Source of the DNA: Saprospiraceae bacterium
GTDB lineage: Bacteria > Bacteroidota > Bacteroidia > Chitinophagales > Saprospiraceae
DNA: 64,000 bases
NCBI GenBank assembly: GCA_016715985.1
Contig: JADJXD010000001.1
Span: 496,001-560,000, forward strand
Direction of reading: 5' to 3'
The position numbers were made by a program, and so were the translations under genes. Below are positions 18,228 to 27,156 of the stretch, piece after piece. The notes below the pieces were generated by a model. The model was given only the letters and a program-made list of their open reading frames with translations. It was not told the origin of the DNA and did no database searches. Positions within the stretch are counted from its first letter, which is position 1. Each line of letters begins with the position of its first letter.

Positions 18228-19661
18228 CTACAAAAACAAAAATACAAACAATGTCCACAAAATGATAATCACCGGACCGGCAATACCTATAAAAATACCT
18301 CCTAACCTGAATTCTGACTGACGAATCAATCCGGTACTGAAAGCGATGGCATTAGGAGGAGTGGAGACCGGAAGCAATAATGCACAGGATGCACTCAAAC
18401 CTATGATGAAAGGCAAAACCGTTTGATCAATCCCCTGCGTCACGGATACCATAGAGATAGCAACCGGTATTAAAATCGTAGCAGCGGCAGTATTACTCAT
18501 AAAATTGGATAATGTCACCGTAACTAAAGAAAACAAAATAATTAAGAAATACTTGTTGAAATCAACTGTTTTGATCTGTTCTATAAAATAATCAGCGAGC
18601 CCTTGTTCCTGTATCGCCATTCCAAGTGCAAGTCCGCCTGCAACCAACATCAGCGTATCCCAAGGCAAAGTCCTGACATCATCTGCATCTATAATACCTA
18701 GCATCGTCAATGCTACAATAGGAATACCCGAAACGGCAGTAACCGGAATACCTGTCCACTGTGAAGTCAGCCATAAAAGCAATGTAGTACTCATCACAAA
18801 AATGACGATTCGCTTTTTGATTTTATCTTCTTCGGCATATTCCGGATCTGTCACTAACTCACTTTTCAGAAAATCGAGGTCGATAATTTCATTTTTAATC
18901 TTATAATGAGAAATCAGCACTTTCCAGAATAATAAAGTTAGAATCAAAGCAACGGGTATACCGACAATCATCCACTCGAGAAAACTGACTTTCACCCCGA
19001 TAGTCTCCAAAGCACCCACAGCAATGGCATTGGGAGCAGAACCGATAATCGTCCCCATACCGCCTACCGATGCAGCAGCAGGAATACCCAGTAGCAATGA
19101 CCTGGACAAACCGGACATTGCACCTAACTGCGTAAATATCGGTGTTACAGTTGCAATCATCATGGCAGTCGTGGCTGTATTACTCATCAACGCAGATAAC
19201 ATAGCGGTAGTCATCATCAAACCTAATAAGATGTACTGAGCTTTTACACCGAATTTGGGTGTCATGTATCTTAATAGCTGAATATCCAATCTGGTTTTTT
19301 TCATGCCTTCTGCCAGAAAAAATCCTCCCAAAAACAACCAGATGACACCATCTGACCAGGTTTGCAGATAGCGCATGGCATCCATTTTATCTGTCTTCCC
19401 CATCGTAAAAACCAAAAATCCTACTATCAGTATCCCGACAGCAAAAGGTGGAATTGCTTCTGTAATCCACAACCCTACCGCAAAAAACAATAAAAAGAAC
19501 ACATAATTTTGTGTATCTGTAAAATCAGGATCTCTGAGTAACATGGTTAGTATAAAAGCCAATAGTGCAGATGAGAGAAACATAATGGTCCTGTTCTGCC
19601 TTGCTACTTTTAACTGAATTTTGGTGAGTTGTTTGATTGAATAATTTCTGGAGTCCGACAT
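18228..19661 (-). CDS. DASS/SLC13-family anion transporter (dicarboxylate or sulfate)
   Basis: A 477-residue Na+-coupled anion symporter with about twelve hydrophobic segments. The SLC13 signatures are visible: SNTATTAMMIATVTPIF near residue 160 and its inverted-repeat partner SNTAAATILIPVAISM near 395, both SNT motifs of the substrate site. The late PVSTPPNAIAFSTG stretch near 435 is also typical. Substrates in the family range from sulfate to succinate, citrate and other dicarboxylates, and the sequence does not decide between them. It is transcribed alone, and repeat hairpins lie directly after its stop. Confidence 0.85.
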   Translation of the reverse strand: MSDSRNYSIKQLTKIQLKVARQNRTIMFLSSALLAFILTMLLRDPDFTDTQNYVFFLLFFAVGLWITEAIPPFAVGILIVGFLVFTMGKTDKMDAMRYLQTWSDGVIWLFLGGFFLAEGMKKTRLDIQLLRYMTPKFGVKAQYILLGLMMTTAMLSALMSNTATTAMMIATVTPIFTQLGAMSGLSRSLLLGIPAAASVGGMGTIIGSAPNAIAVGALETIGVKVSFLEWMIVGIPVALILTLLFWKVLISHYKIKNEIIDLDFLKSELVTDPEYAEEDKIKKRIVIFVMSTTLLLWLTSQWTGIPVTAVSGIPIVALTMLGIIDADDVRTLPWDTLMLVAGGLALGMAIQEQGLADYFIEQIKTVDFNKYFLIILFSLVTVTLSNFMSNTAAATILIPVAISMVSVTQGIDQTVLPFIIGLSASCALLLPVSTPPNAIAFSTGLIRQSEFRLGGIFIGIAGPVIIILWTLFVFLFL

Positions 19662-19757
19662 TAGTATGTTTTAATGCGTAAAATTAAATCAATTCTTCAG
19701 ACTACCACACCATTCACTCTCTTTTTCAAAAAACAGAGAAAGTAATTACTCACTGCC

Positions 19758-20780
19758 TTATTTGTTTTTACCCAGACCATAAAGAACCTGACCTCCAAAT
19801 TCATGCGGAAATGTTTCTACTCCCGGAAATCCGATTTTGATATCTCTTCCATCCTTTGGGATATGGGCTGTTCCAAAAATGTAATCCCAGATTGCGAGAG
19901 AAATTCCAAAATTTACACCGTAATATCTGTCAGATGGAAGTTCATAAGCGTGATGCCATATATGCATTTCCGGGCTATTAAATATTTTTTTCATCAACGG
20001 CCCAAGGATAAAAATCCCCGCTAATATTGAACCCAAAAATACCGCAGCTTTTGTCAAAATATCTGCATTAGCCAGTAAGTTGATATCCGCCAATCCAAGA
20101 ACTGTTGCTATACCTATCAAACCTCCTAAAATTCCACCGGTAACTTTACCGCTCACCGAAATATTGCTATGATTGTAATGCCCGATGGCAAGGGTGAAAA
20201 TATGAATGATAAAAAAATCATATAATCCGATTCCCAATAATGCTAATGGAATGTACTCAATACTCCTGTACACAATGGTCTCCATCCAATGATATCTGAG
20301 GTGTGCTGCAAATCCCATTTCTTCCACCGAATGGTGTACTTTATGAAAGTTCCAAAGAAAATCTACTCTGTGCAACAGTCGATGTACCCACCACTGGACA
20401 AAATCCCGAACGATAAATCCGATGAATAGTACCAGCCACAGCGGAGAAAAATTCAATGGATTGGAAGCCTGCATGTCAAAACCGGTTGCCCATTGGATTC
20501 CATTATTGAAAAAATTGACCACTACATCCGATGCGGCATTGTATATAATCAATGAAAATAAAAAGAAATTAAAAAACATGTAGAAAAAATCCAGCCAGAA
20601 ATCCTTTCTGAACAAGGGCTGATTTTTACGCCAGGGTTTGATAACTTCCAATCCGAAAAAAAACAAAGAAACCAGTATCAGCCAGTAAAAGTAATTATGC
20701 AATCCGGGATGCGTGATTTCATACCAAAGATAAGATGCATAACCGGAATATCCATTCCAAATAATTTCCCAAATATTCAT
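19758..20780 (-). CDS. Sterol desaturase/fatty acid hydroxylase family membrane protein
   Basis: A 340-residue integral membrane di-iron enzyme. Hydrophobic segments lie near 30-50, 65-95 and 165-260. The histidine clusters expected for the family are all present: HRLLHR and HKVHHS near 133-150, a HYNHSN stretch near 202, and MHIWHHAYE near 280. Members hydroxylate or desaturate sterols, fatty acids, sphingoid bases or carotenoids; the substrate here is unknown. It starts 18 bp downstream of the rhodanese lipoprotein stop, so the two may be co-transcribed. Confidence 0.82.
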   Translation of the reverse strand: MNIWEIIWNGYSGYASYLWYEITHPGLHNYFYWLILVSLFFFGLEVIKPWRKNQPLFRKDFWLDFFYMFFNFFLFSLIIYNAASDVVVNFFNNGIQWATGFDMQASNPLNFSPLWLVLFIGFIVRDFVQWWVHRLLHRVDFLWNFHKVHHSVEEMGFAAHLRYHWMETIVYRSIEYIPLALLGIGLYDFFIIHIFTLAIGHYNHSNISVSGKVTGGILGGLIGIATVLGLADINLLANADILTKAAVFLGSILAGIFILGPLMKKIFNSPEMHIWHHAYELPSDRYYGVNFGISLAIWDYIFGTAHIPKDGRDIKIGFPGVETFPHEFGGQVLYGLGKNK

Positions 20781-20798
20781 TCTACTCAGATTTTCAGA

Positions 20799-21224
20799 TT
20801 ATTTATTGACTTGTGACCAGGCAGTGTATCCTCCCTTTAGATTATATACTTTAGTAAACCCTGCTTCTTTCATGACCGACAATGCGGAACTACTCCGACC
20901 ACCCACGGCACAGTAAACAAGATACTCCTGATTTTTGTCCAACCGACTTACTTTCTCCTTGAATGTTGGGTCATAATAATCAATTTCAATGGCACCTTTT
21001 ATGATGCCCCGAGCAGTTTCAGCGGGAGTACGTACGTCCAGAATGATGAGTTCGCTCTTTTCTTTCATTAACTTGCCTGTAGTATTGACATCAATATCTT
21101 TAAAAAAAGTCTGCTCTGAAGTTGGTGGACTAACAGATGTATTTGCTCCTGAATTTTTCTTCTGAGAACAACCCATTGTTATAAAAAAAACACTAAAAAA
21201 TAATATTCTGATAACTGTTGACAT
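20799..21224 (-). CDS. Rhodanese-like domain lipoprotein
   Basis: A 141-residue protein. Residues 1-19 form a lipoprotein signal ending in the lipobox-like ITMGC, so the mature protein should be anchored at a membrane facing the periplasm. The rest is one rhodanese domain with ELIILDVRTPAE near 60, and the active-site loop YCAVGGRSS near 108 holds the catalytic Cys. The likely chemistry is sulfur or persulfide transfer, or a sulfide-related redox role. It lies 18 bp upstream of the sterol-desaturase-like gene. Physiological partner unknown. Confidence 0.82.
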   Translation of the reverse strand: MSTVIRILFFSVFFITMGCSQKKNSGANTSVSPPTSEQTFFKDIDVNTTGKLMKEKSELIILDVRTPAETARGIIKGAIEIDYYDPTFKEKVSRLDKNQEYLVYCAVGGRSSSALSVMKEAGFTKVYNLKGGYTAWSQVNK

Positions 21225-21367
21225 GACTTCCTGAATTTATTTGGTGCAAAATTATTCAGAAAACACCATTCAAAGTGTAATGTTTGTTACATAAGTGAGA
21301 AGTATTGTAATTAATAATTTAAAAAGCTTCCACCTGAATGGATGTGAAATACTTTTCTACCACAGGA

Positions 21368-21398
21368 TTGGCTTTTGAATCATTTTATCTTAACTTTG
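21368..21398 (+). promoter_or_regulatory. Bacteroidota-type promoter of the dihydrolipoyl dehydrogenase gene
   Basis: A -33 element TTG (21368-21370) and a perfect -7 element TAACTTTG (21391-21398) are spaced 20 bases apart. Transcription would begin near 21405, leaving a short A-rich leader before ATG 21422. The promoter lies within the open frame upstream of 21422, which supports the later start for that gene. Confidence 0.6.
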
Positions 21399-21421
21399 CA
21401 GCTCAATTTAAAAAAATAAAT

Positions 21422-22819
21422 ATGAATTTTGATCTGATAATCATAGGAAGTGGTCCTGGTGGATACGTAGCAGCCATCAGAGCGTCTCAATTGGGCATGA
21501 AAGTGGCAGTCATAGAAAAAGAAAGTTTGGGGGGAGTTTGCCTTAACTGGGGTTGTATTCCTACCAAAGCATTGCTTAAAAGTGCTCAGGTTTTTAATTA
21601 TATCAACCATGCTTCGGACTATGGAATCAAAGTTTCTGCTCCGCAAGCTGATTTCTCGGCTATGGTTAACAGAAGCCGAAGTGTGGCAGACGGTATGAGC
21701 AAAGGTGTTAATTTTTTGATGAAAAAAAATAAAGTTACTGTTCTGGAAGGTTTTGGGCGTCTTGTGCGTGGTAAAAAAGTAGTAGTCACTTCCAATGATG
21801 GCAAAAAAGCAGAATATACTGCCGATCATATCATCATAGCAACCGGAGGACGTGCCAAAGAACTGCCGAATTTACCTATTGATGGTAAAAAAATAATCGG
21901 TTACAGAGAAGCTATGACCCTTCCAGTTCAGCCTAAGAAGATGGTCGTGGTAGGTGCCGGAGCCATCGGAGTCGAATTTGCATATTTTTATCAGTCTATC
22001 GGTACTGAAGTGACGGTGGTGGAATTCTTAGAGCAAGGTCTGCTACCGAGAGAAGATGTTGAAGTATCAAAAGAACTGACTAAAATCTATAAAAAATCCG
22101 GCATGACGATACTGGCCAACACGTCGGTGGAAAAAGTAGATATTTCAGGCAAAACCTGTAAAGTAACAGTCAAAAACAGAAAGGATGAAAAAACGGAAGT
22201 TATCGAATGTGATATCGTCCTGTCAGCAGCTGGTGTCACTCCGAATACAGAAGATATAGGACTTGAAGCACTTGGCATCGAAACAGAACGCGGATTGATA
22301 AAAGTGGATGAGTTTTACCGTACAAATGTGCCGGGGATTTATGCTATCGGTGATGTAATTGGCACGCAGGCATTGGCCCATGTCGCCAGCGCAGAAGGCA
22401 TCACCTGCGTAGAAAAAATCAAAGGCCATCATCCTGAAGCCATTGATTACAATAATATTCCATCCTGTACTTACTGCTCCCCTGAAGTGTCAAGTGTCGG
22501 TATGACTGAGCAAGCAGCTAAAGATGCAGGATATGAACTGAAAGTAGGCAAGTTTCCTTTTTCAGCATCAGGCAAAGCAAGTGCATCCGGAGCGAAAGAA
22601 GGATTTGTAAAACTGATATTTGATGCAAAATACGGTGAATTACTCGGAGCGCATATGATAGGTTCCAACGTCACAGAAATGATTGCAGAACTCGTGGTCG
22701 CCAAAAAACTGGAAACTACCGGAATGGAAATAATAAAATCCATACATCCGCACCCAACGATGAGCGAAGCAATTATGGAAGCGGCTGCCGCAGCTTATGG
22801 TGAGGTAATTCATCTTTAA
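21422..22819 (+). CDS. lpdA: Dihydrolipoyl dehydrogenase
   Basis: A 465-residue flavoprotein disulfide reductase (E3), which reoxidises dihydrolipoamide in pyruvate/2-oxoglutarate dehydrogenase and glycine-cleavage complexes and makes NADH. Seen are the FAD motif GSGPGGYVAAIRASQLG at residue 9, the redox pair GGVCLNWGCIPTKALL near 40, the NAD motif GAGAIGVEFAYFY near 180, the second FAD contact YAIGDVIG near 310, and the C-terminal HPHPTMSEA with the catalytic His. I chose ATG 21422 because MNFDLIIIGSGPGG is the normal start and a promoter lies inside the longer frame. No E1 or E2 genes are nearby. Confidence 0.93.
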   Translation: MNFDLIIIGSGPGGYVAAIRASQLGMKVAVIEKESLGGVCLNWGCIPTKALLKSAQVFNYINHASDYGIKVSAPQADFSAMVNRSRSVADGMSKGVNFLMKKNKVTVLEGFGRLVRGKKVVVTSNDGKKAEYTADHIIIATGGRAKELPNLPIDGKKIIGYREAMTLPVQPKKMVVVGAGAIGVEFAYFYQSIGTEVTVVEFLEQGLLPREDVEVSKELTKIYKKSGMTILANTSVEKVDISGKTCKVTVKNRKDEKTEVIECDIVLSAAGVTPNTEDIGLEALGIETERGLIKVDEFYRTNVPGIYAIGDVIGTQALAHVASAEGITCVEKIKGHHPEAIDYNNIPSCTYCSPEVSSVGMTEQAAKDAGYELKVGKFPFSASGKASASGAKEGFVKLIFDAKYGELLGAHMIGSNVTEMIAELVVAKKLETTGMEIIKSIHPHPTMSEAIMEAAAAAYGEVIHL

Positions 22820-22838
22820 TATAGAATTTAGATAAGAT

Positions 22839-22876
22839 AAAAAGGCTCAGTCACATTTATAAGATTGAGCCTTTTT
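22839..22876 (+). terminator. Rho-independent terminator after lpdA
   Basis: AAAAAGGCTCA (22839-22849) pairs with TGAGCCTTTTT (22866-22876) around a 16-base loop and ends in a T run. It lies 20 bp past the lpdA stop. The A-tract on the other side allows it to work in both directions. Confidence 0.8.
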
Positions 22877-22902
22877 AATTTAAAAAACGAAGCTCAATAG
22901 AT

Positions 22903-23406
22903 TTGAAAAAAATAGCCCTGATCTCAGATAATCATTCATACTTTGACAAGGATATATCTTTGGCAACGGATGATTGTGATGAAATCTGGCACGCCGGGGA
23001 TATCGGATCGCCCGATTCTATCTCACAATTTCAACAAAAAGCGCTTTTCAGAGCAGTGTATGGCAACATTGATGACATCGGGATCAGATCAACATTTCCG
23101 CTTGATTTAACTTTTGAATGTGAAGGAATAAGAGTGTTTATGACTCACATTGGCGGATTTCCCGGACGATATACCGCAAGGGTTAAAAAAATACTTCAGG
23201 AACTTAAACCCAATCTTTATATATGCGGTCACTCCCACATTCTCAAAGTGATGCCTGATAAAAACCTGGGTTTACTTCACATGAATCCGGGATCTTACGG
23301 ACACCACGGCTTTCACCTGATCAGAACCCTGCTTAAATTTGACATTGACAATGGAAAAATATCGAACCTGAATGTTGTAGAACTTGGAAGAAGAGGTGTT
23401 GTCTGA
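22903..23406 (+). CDS. Metallophosphoesterase, YfcE/MJ0936 type
   Basis: A 167-residue calcineurin-like phosphoesterase. Metal-binding motifs appear in order: ISDNH at residue 7, WHAGDIG near 30, VYGNIDD near 54, MTHIGGFPG near 80 and CGHSHI near 108. Only a TTG at 22903 can start the frame, since no ATG or GTG lies upstream before a stop and the strand-1 motif KKIALISDNH follows at once. It is a small stand-alone enzyme, probably a phosphodiesterase with Mn2+ or similar metals; the natural substrate is unknown. It follows the lpdA terminator, so it is a separate unit. Confidence 0.82.
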   Translation: MKKIALISDNHSYFDKDISLATDDCDEIWHAGDIGSPDSISQFQQKALFRAVYGNIDDIGIRSTFPLDLTFECEGIRVFMTHIGGFPGRYTARVKKILQELKPNLYICGHSHILKVMPDKNLGLLHMNPGSYGHHGFHLIRTLLKFDIDNGKISNLNVVELGRRGVV

Positions 23407-23582
23407 AAACGTTGTAGTTTAAGAATGGCTGCTTCATTTAATAGAAGTCATGGTTAGATAAAGAAAATATCCCACAAAATATGATATAAATCACTGGCTA
23501 TCAGAATATGAAACACATTCGAAGCTTGTCTGATTGCATAATTTTGCGGATCATATTGTTAGATATAAATAAAATATTAAGC

Positions 23583-24959
23583 GTGAATAGTCGGAAATCC
23601 TGGGCAGAGCCTTATAAAATCAAGATGGTCGAATTATTAAAAATGACCACAAAAAAAGATCGTTTAAAAGCGATTAAAGATGCAGGATTTAATACTTTTC
23701 TGTTAAAATCAGAAGATGTATATATAGACTTACTGACAGATAGTGGCACAAATGCAATGAGTGATATACAATGGGGAGCTTTAATGACCGGAGATGAAGC
23801 ATATGCAGGCAGTAAAAGCTATTATAAGTTTGAAGCTGCTGTACAAAAGTATTACGGATATAAATACATCATTCCTACACACCAGGGTAGAGGGGCGGAA
23901 AATATATTGTCTAAAATATTAATTAAAAAAGGCGATATCGTGCCGGGCAATATGTATTTTACTACTACCCGATTGCATCAGGAATTGGCGGGAGGTACTT
24001 TTAAAGATATAATCATAGACGAAGCTCATGACCCATTAAATGAACATCCATTTAAAGGAAATATTGACCTTGAAAAGCTTGAAACATTAATAAAAACTTA
24101 CGGTGTCGAAAAGATACCTTATGTCAGTGTGGCAACAAATGTAAACATGGCAGGCGGACAACCAATAAGTATGCAGAATATTCGCGAACTCAGAGTGCTT
24201 ACTCAAAAACACGGTATCAGGATCATACATGATATGACGAGAGTTGCTGAAAATGCGTATTTCATACAACAAAGAGATGCAGGTTACAGCAAAGTACCCG
24301 TTGCTGAGATCGTAAAAGAAATTTGCTCTTACACGGACGGCGCAACCATGAGTGCAAAAAAAGATGCTTTGGTGAATATCGGAGGCTTTTTAGCAACCAA
24401 TGAATGGGATGTATTTGAAGAAGCAAGAAATCTTGTTGTAGTATATGAAGGTCTCCATACTTATGGTGGGCTTGCGGGAAGAGATATGGAGGCAATAGCT
24501 GTCGGGATCAAAGAAAGTTTGGATGACAATCACCAACATGCACGTGTTGGTCAGGTAGAATATCTTGGTCACAAAATGATGGAATATGGAATACCCATTG
24601 TTTTGCCCATCGGAGGTCATGGTGTATTTGTGGACGCAAAAGCATTTTTGCCTCATTTGACTCAGGATCAATATCCTGCACAAACATTGGCGGCTGAAAT
24701 TTATATAGATTCCGGAGTAAGAACAATGGAACGAGGTGTGGTATCAGCAGGTAGAAAAGATACAGGAGAAAATTATTATCCAAATCTTGAATTGGTCAGA
24801 TTTACTATCCCTCGCAGGGTATATACACAGGCACACATGGATGTAGTAACCGAATCTGTTGCTAATGTGTATGATAGACGAAAAAAAATAAAAGGATTAA
24901 AAATGGTTTATGAACCAAAATATTTAAGATTTTTTCAGGCCAGGTTTGAAAAACTGTAA
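23583..24959 (+). CDS. tpl: Tyrosine phenol-lyase (beta-eliminating, PLP enzyme)
   Basis: About 458 residues of the tryptophanase/tyrosine phenol-lyase family. The PLP lysine lies in MSAKKDALVNIGG. Several stretches match the tyrosine phenol-lyase side and not tryptophanase, from my memory of Citrobacter TPL: DLLTDSGTNAMSD, GNMYFTTTRLHQE (tryptophanase has an Asp in place of the first Thr), VVVYEGLHTYGGLAGRDMEA, and TMERGVVSAGR (tryptophanase has an EIG version). It should split tyrosine into phenol, pyruvate and ammonia. I placed the start at GTG 23583, just before SRKSWAEPYKIK, which aligns with the usual N-terminus. An ATG at 23508 is the alternative but adds Ile/Leu-rich translated leader. 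It is monocistronic. Confidence 0.88.
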   Translation: MNSRKSWAEPYKIKMVELLKMTTKKDRLKAIKDAGFNTFLLKSEDVYIDLLTDSGTNAMSDIQWGALMTGDEAYAGSKSYYKFEAAVQKYYGYKYIIPTHQGRGAENILSKILIKKGDIVPGNMYFTTTRLHQELAGGTFKDIIIDEAHDPLNEHPFKGNIDLEKLETLIKTYGVEKIPYVSVATNVNMAGGQPISMQNIRELRVLTQKHGIRIIHDMTRVAENAYFIQQRDAGYSKVPVAEIVKEICSYTDGATMSAKKDALVNIGGFLATNEWDVFEEARNLVVVYEGLHTYGGLAGRDMEAIAVGIKESLDDNHQHARVGQVEYLGHKMMEYGIPIVLPIGGHGVFVDAKAFLPHLTQDQYPAQTLAAEIYIDSGVRTMERGVVSAGRKDTGENYYPNLELVRFTIPRRVYTQAHMDVVTESVANVYDRRKKIKGLKMVYEPKYLRFFQARFEKL

Positions 24960-25272
24960 TCACCTCAATTTGAATAAGATTTTGAATAATCTGGAAGAAT
25001 TAAAGGAAGAAAAAATTGATAAGAACCTAAACATGACGATAAGTCTGGCTCATATCATTATTTTTAGATAACTCCCGAATTCATAGAATTGTAAAGAAAT
25101 TTACTTTGTTATCTCAAATTAACATGAAAAATGCTCTTTATGATCGTAAGCATAGAATATCATGAAGATTCGGAGTTAACTTTGATGATTAAATTAAAGA
25201 TATATATTAGTGAATATTCTTAAGTTATAGTGATATTGGTATCTTTGACAAGTCTTACCAAATTTAAAGGCA
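24960..25272. other. Intergenic region upstream of the Crp-type regulator
   Basis: About 310 AT-rich bases. A 34-codon frame from TTG near 24970 is too short and unsupported to call. A -7-like TATCTTTG lies at 25240-25247. Otherwise nothing is recognised. Confidence 0.4.
25240..25247 (+). promoter_or_regulatory. -7 promoter element of the Crp-type regulator
   Basis: TATCTTTG fits the Bacteroidota TAnnTTTG consensus exactly and lies 25 bp before ATG 25273. I see no good -33 TTG at the right distance, so this may depend on an activator. Confidence 0.4.
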
Positions 25273-25866
25273 ATGCACATAGATACCAATATTTTAATTA
25301 CATGGGGTGCTGTATCGAAAAAATATAAGAAGAATGAATATATTTTTTATGAAGATGCACAATGCAGGTTTTATCATCAGATTTTGGATGGAAAAGTTAA
25401 AATGTGTTGTCATAATGAGGAAGGGAAAGTATTTATTCAAGGTGTTTTTGAAAATGGAGAAAGTTTTGGGGAACCTCCTATTTTTCTTAACGAAGTTTAT
25501 CCTGCAAGTGCGGTTGCTGAATCTGATTGTAGCGTTTTGATTCTTTCAAAAGATAGTCTTTTCAAAATACTCAAAGAATACCCGGAGTTACAAATGAATT
25601 TTATTATAAATTTTGCTAAAAGAATTTATGTCAAATCCAAAACCAATAAAAATATTATTAACATTCATCCTGAACAGAGAATCTTAGGTTTTCTCAATAA
25701 CTTTAAAAAAGAAAAACAACTTACAAATGTAAAAACCCTGATTCCATATACCAGACAGGAGATTGCAGATTTCCTTGGTTTGCGGGTCGAAACTGTAATC
25801 CGGACGATTAAAAAAATGGAAGAAGACAATAAATTAGAAATCAGGAAACGCAAATTATATTTTTGA
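25273..25866 (+). CDS. Crp/Fnr-family transcriptional regulator
   Basis: 197 residues. An N-terminal cyclic-nucleotide-binding-like beta-roll runs over residues 8-110 (KNEYIFYEDAQ, FENGESFGEPPIFL). A long dimer helix follows near 110-135, then a C-terminal winged helix with TRQEIADFLGLRVETVIRTI near 155-175 as the recognition region. The N-terminal Cys cluster of Fnr is missing, so it is not an Fe-S oxygen sensor of that type; CC near residue 43 is the only Cys pair. The stop shares a base with the next gene's start (TGATG), so the two genes are coupled. Such regulators often control NO and anaerobic respiration genes, but the ligand here is unknown. Confidence 0.85.
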   Translation: MHIDTNILITWGAVSKKYKKNEYIFYEDAQCRFYHQILDGKVKMCCHNEEGKVFIQGVFENGESFGEPPIFLNEVYPASAVAESDCSVLILSKDSLFKILKEYPELQMNFIINFAKRIYVKSKTNKNIINIHPEQRILGFLNNFKKEKQLTNVKTLIPYTRQEIADFLGLRVETVIRTIKKMEEDNKLEIRKRKLYF

Positions 25867-27077
25867 TGAACACCAATACACAACGATTTGTAAAAATCGG
25901 CATTTTGAATCTCATAATAGTTGCAACTTTAGGGGTAATAATGCGGTACAAAATTGGCTTTCAGTTTCCATATCTGGAACAAAAATACTTACTGCATGCA
26001 CACTCCCATTTTGCTTTTGCAGGCTGGGTGTCACATATAATATTTACGATGTTGGTATTTTTTCTAAAAGAACAATTGCCACAACCATTAAAACATAAAA
26101 AATATAATTTCCTGATTATTTCCAACCTGATATGTGCCTATGGTATGCTGTTTTCCTTTATGGTACAGGGATATGGAGCGGTATCTATTAGTTTTTCAAC
26201 TTTGTCAATATTGGTCGGATATGCTTTTGCCTGGTTTTATTTTCAGGATTTAAAAAATGTCCCCGCTAATCACCCTTCAAAAAATTGGTTTAAAGCGGCA
26301 TTACTTTTTAACATTCTGTCATCAGCCGGTACTTTTTATCTGGCATATATGATGGTCACAAAACAGATTGACCAACACGCTTATCTGGCTTCAGTATATT
26401 TTTATCTCCATTTTCAGTACTCTGGTTGGTTCTTTTTTGCTATGATGGGATTACTGATTACCAAATTAAATCAGTCGCCGGTATTTGTATATGATAGAGC
26501 GATATTTAAATACTTTTTTATTGCCTGCTTTCCCGCATTTTTTTTATCTGTCTTATGGTTAAAATTACCCTTGTATATTTATAGCTTCACAATATTGGCA
26601 GTGATTCTGCAACTGTTTGGATTGTTGAAATTCATTTTGTTGCTTCGAAAAAACTTTAGTTACATTTTTACACAGTGGATAAAGCCTGTTCGAATTATCC
26701 TGGGGTTGTCATTGATAGCCTTGGTTATTAAGATATTATTGCAGGCCGGAAGTATATTTCCGGATATCAGTGATTTGGCATTTGGATTCAGGTCTATTGT
26801 CATCGCTTATCTGCATTTGGTTTTATTGGGTATTACAACACTATTCCTGCTTGGATTTTTGTTACTGAATGGATATATCAGACAGATAAAAATGGCAATC
26901 AATGGTTTAATATTATTTTGTATTGGTGTCTTTGCCAATGAATTGGTACTTACGATTCAGGGTGTAGCATCTTTCGGATACATCCTTATTCCTCATTTGA
27001 ATCTGATGCTGCTGCTAATCAGTTTATTTATGTGGATAAGTATGATGATAGTATTGTTTTCTTATAAAAAAACCTAA
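25866..27077 (+). CDS. Polytopic His-rich membrane protein, possible heme/copper (NnrS- or oxidase subunit I-like) protein
   Basis: A 403-residue protein with about eleven to twelve hydrophobic segments over its whole length. It starts at ATG 25866 inside TGATG after the Crp-type gene. Histidines sit in membrane segments: LLHAHSHFAFAGW (His 44, 46, 48), FYLHFQYSGWFFF near 175, AYLHLVLLG near 315 and LIPHLNLMLLL near 375. This His-in-helix pattern recalls heme-copper oxidase subunit I and the HAH motif of NnrS, a heme/copper membrane protein tied to NO stress. It is not a clear member of either by eye. The pairing with a Crp/Fnr regulator, and the nos operon 8 kb away, fit an NO or respiratory role, which is inference. 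Confidence 0.55.
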   Translation: MNTNTQRFVKIGILNLIIVATLGVIMRYKIGFQFPYLEQKYLLHAHSHFAFAGWVSHIIFTMLVFFLKEQLPQPLKHKKYNFLIISNLICAYGMLFSFMVQGYGAVSISFSTLSILVGYAFAWFYFQDLKNVPANHPSKNWFKAALLFNILSSAGTFYLAYMMVTKQIDQHAYLASVYFYLHFQYSGWFFFAMMGLLITKLNQSPVFVYDRAIFKYFFIACFPAFFLSVLWLKLPLYIYSFTILAVILQLFGLLKFILLLRKNFSYIFTQWIKPVRIILGLSLIALVIKILLQAGSIFPDISDLAFGFRSIVIAYLHLVLLGITTLFLLGFLLLNGYIRQIKMAINGLILFCIGVFANELVLTIQGVASFGYILIPHLNLMLLLISLFMWISMMIVLFSYKKT

Positions 27078-27156
27078 TAATTACGTGTCTTTATGATTAT
27101 AAGCATAAAATAGATTTGCATAAATTGCGTCCTTTGCAATACAAAAAATATAAATC

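Noticed and set aside
21338..21421. N-terminal extension of lpdA
   Set aside because: A well-formed promoter lies inside it and family homology starts at ATG 21422.
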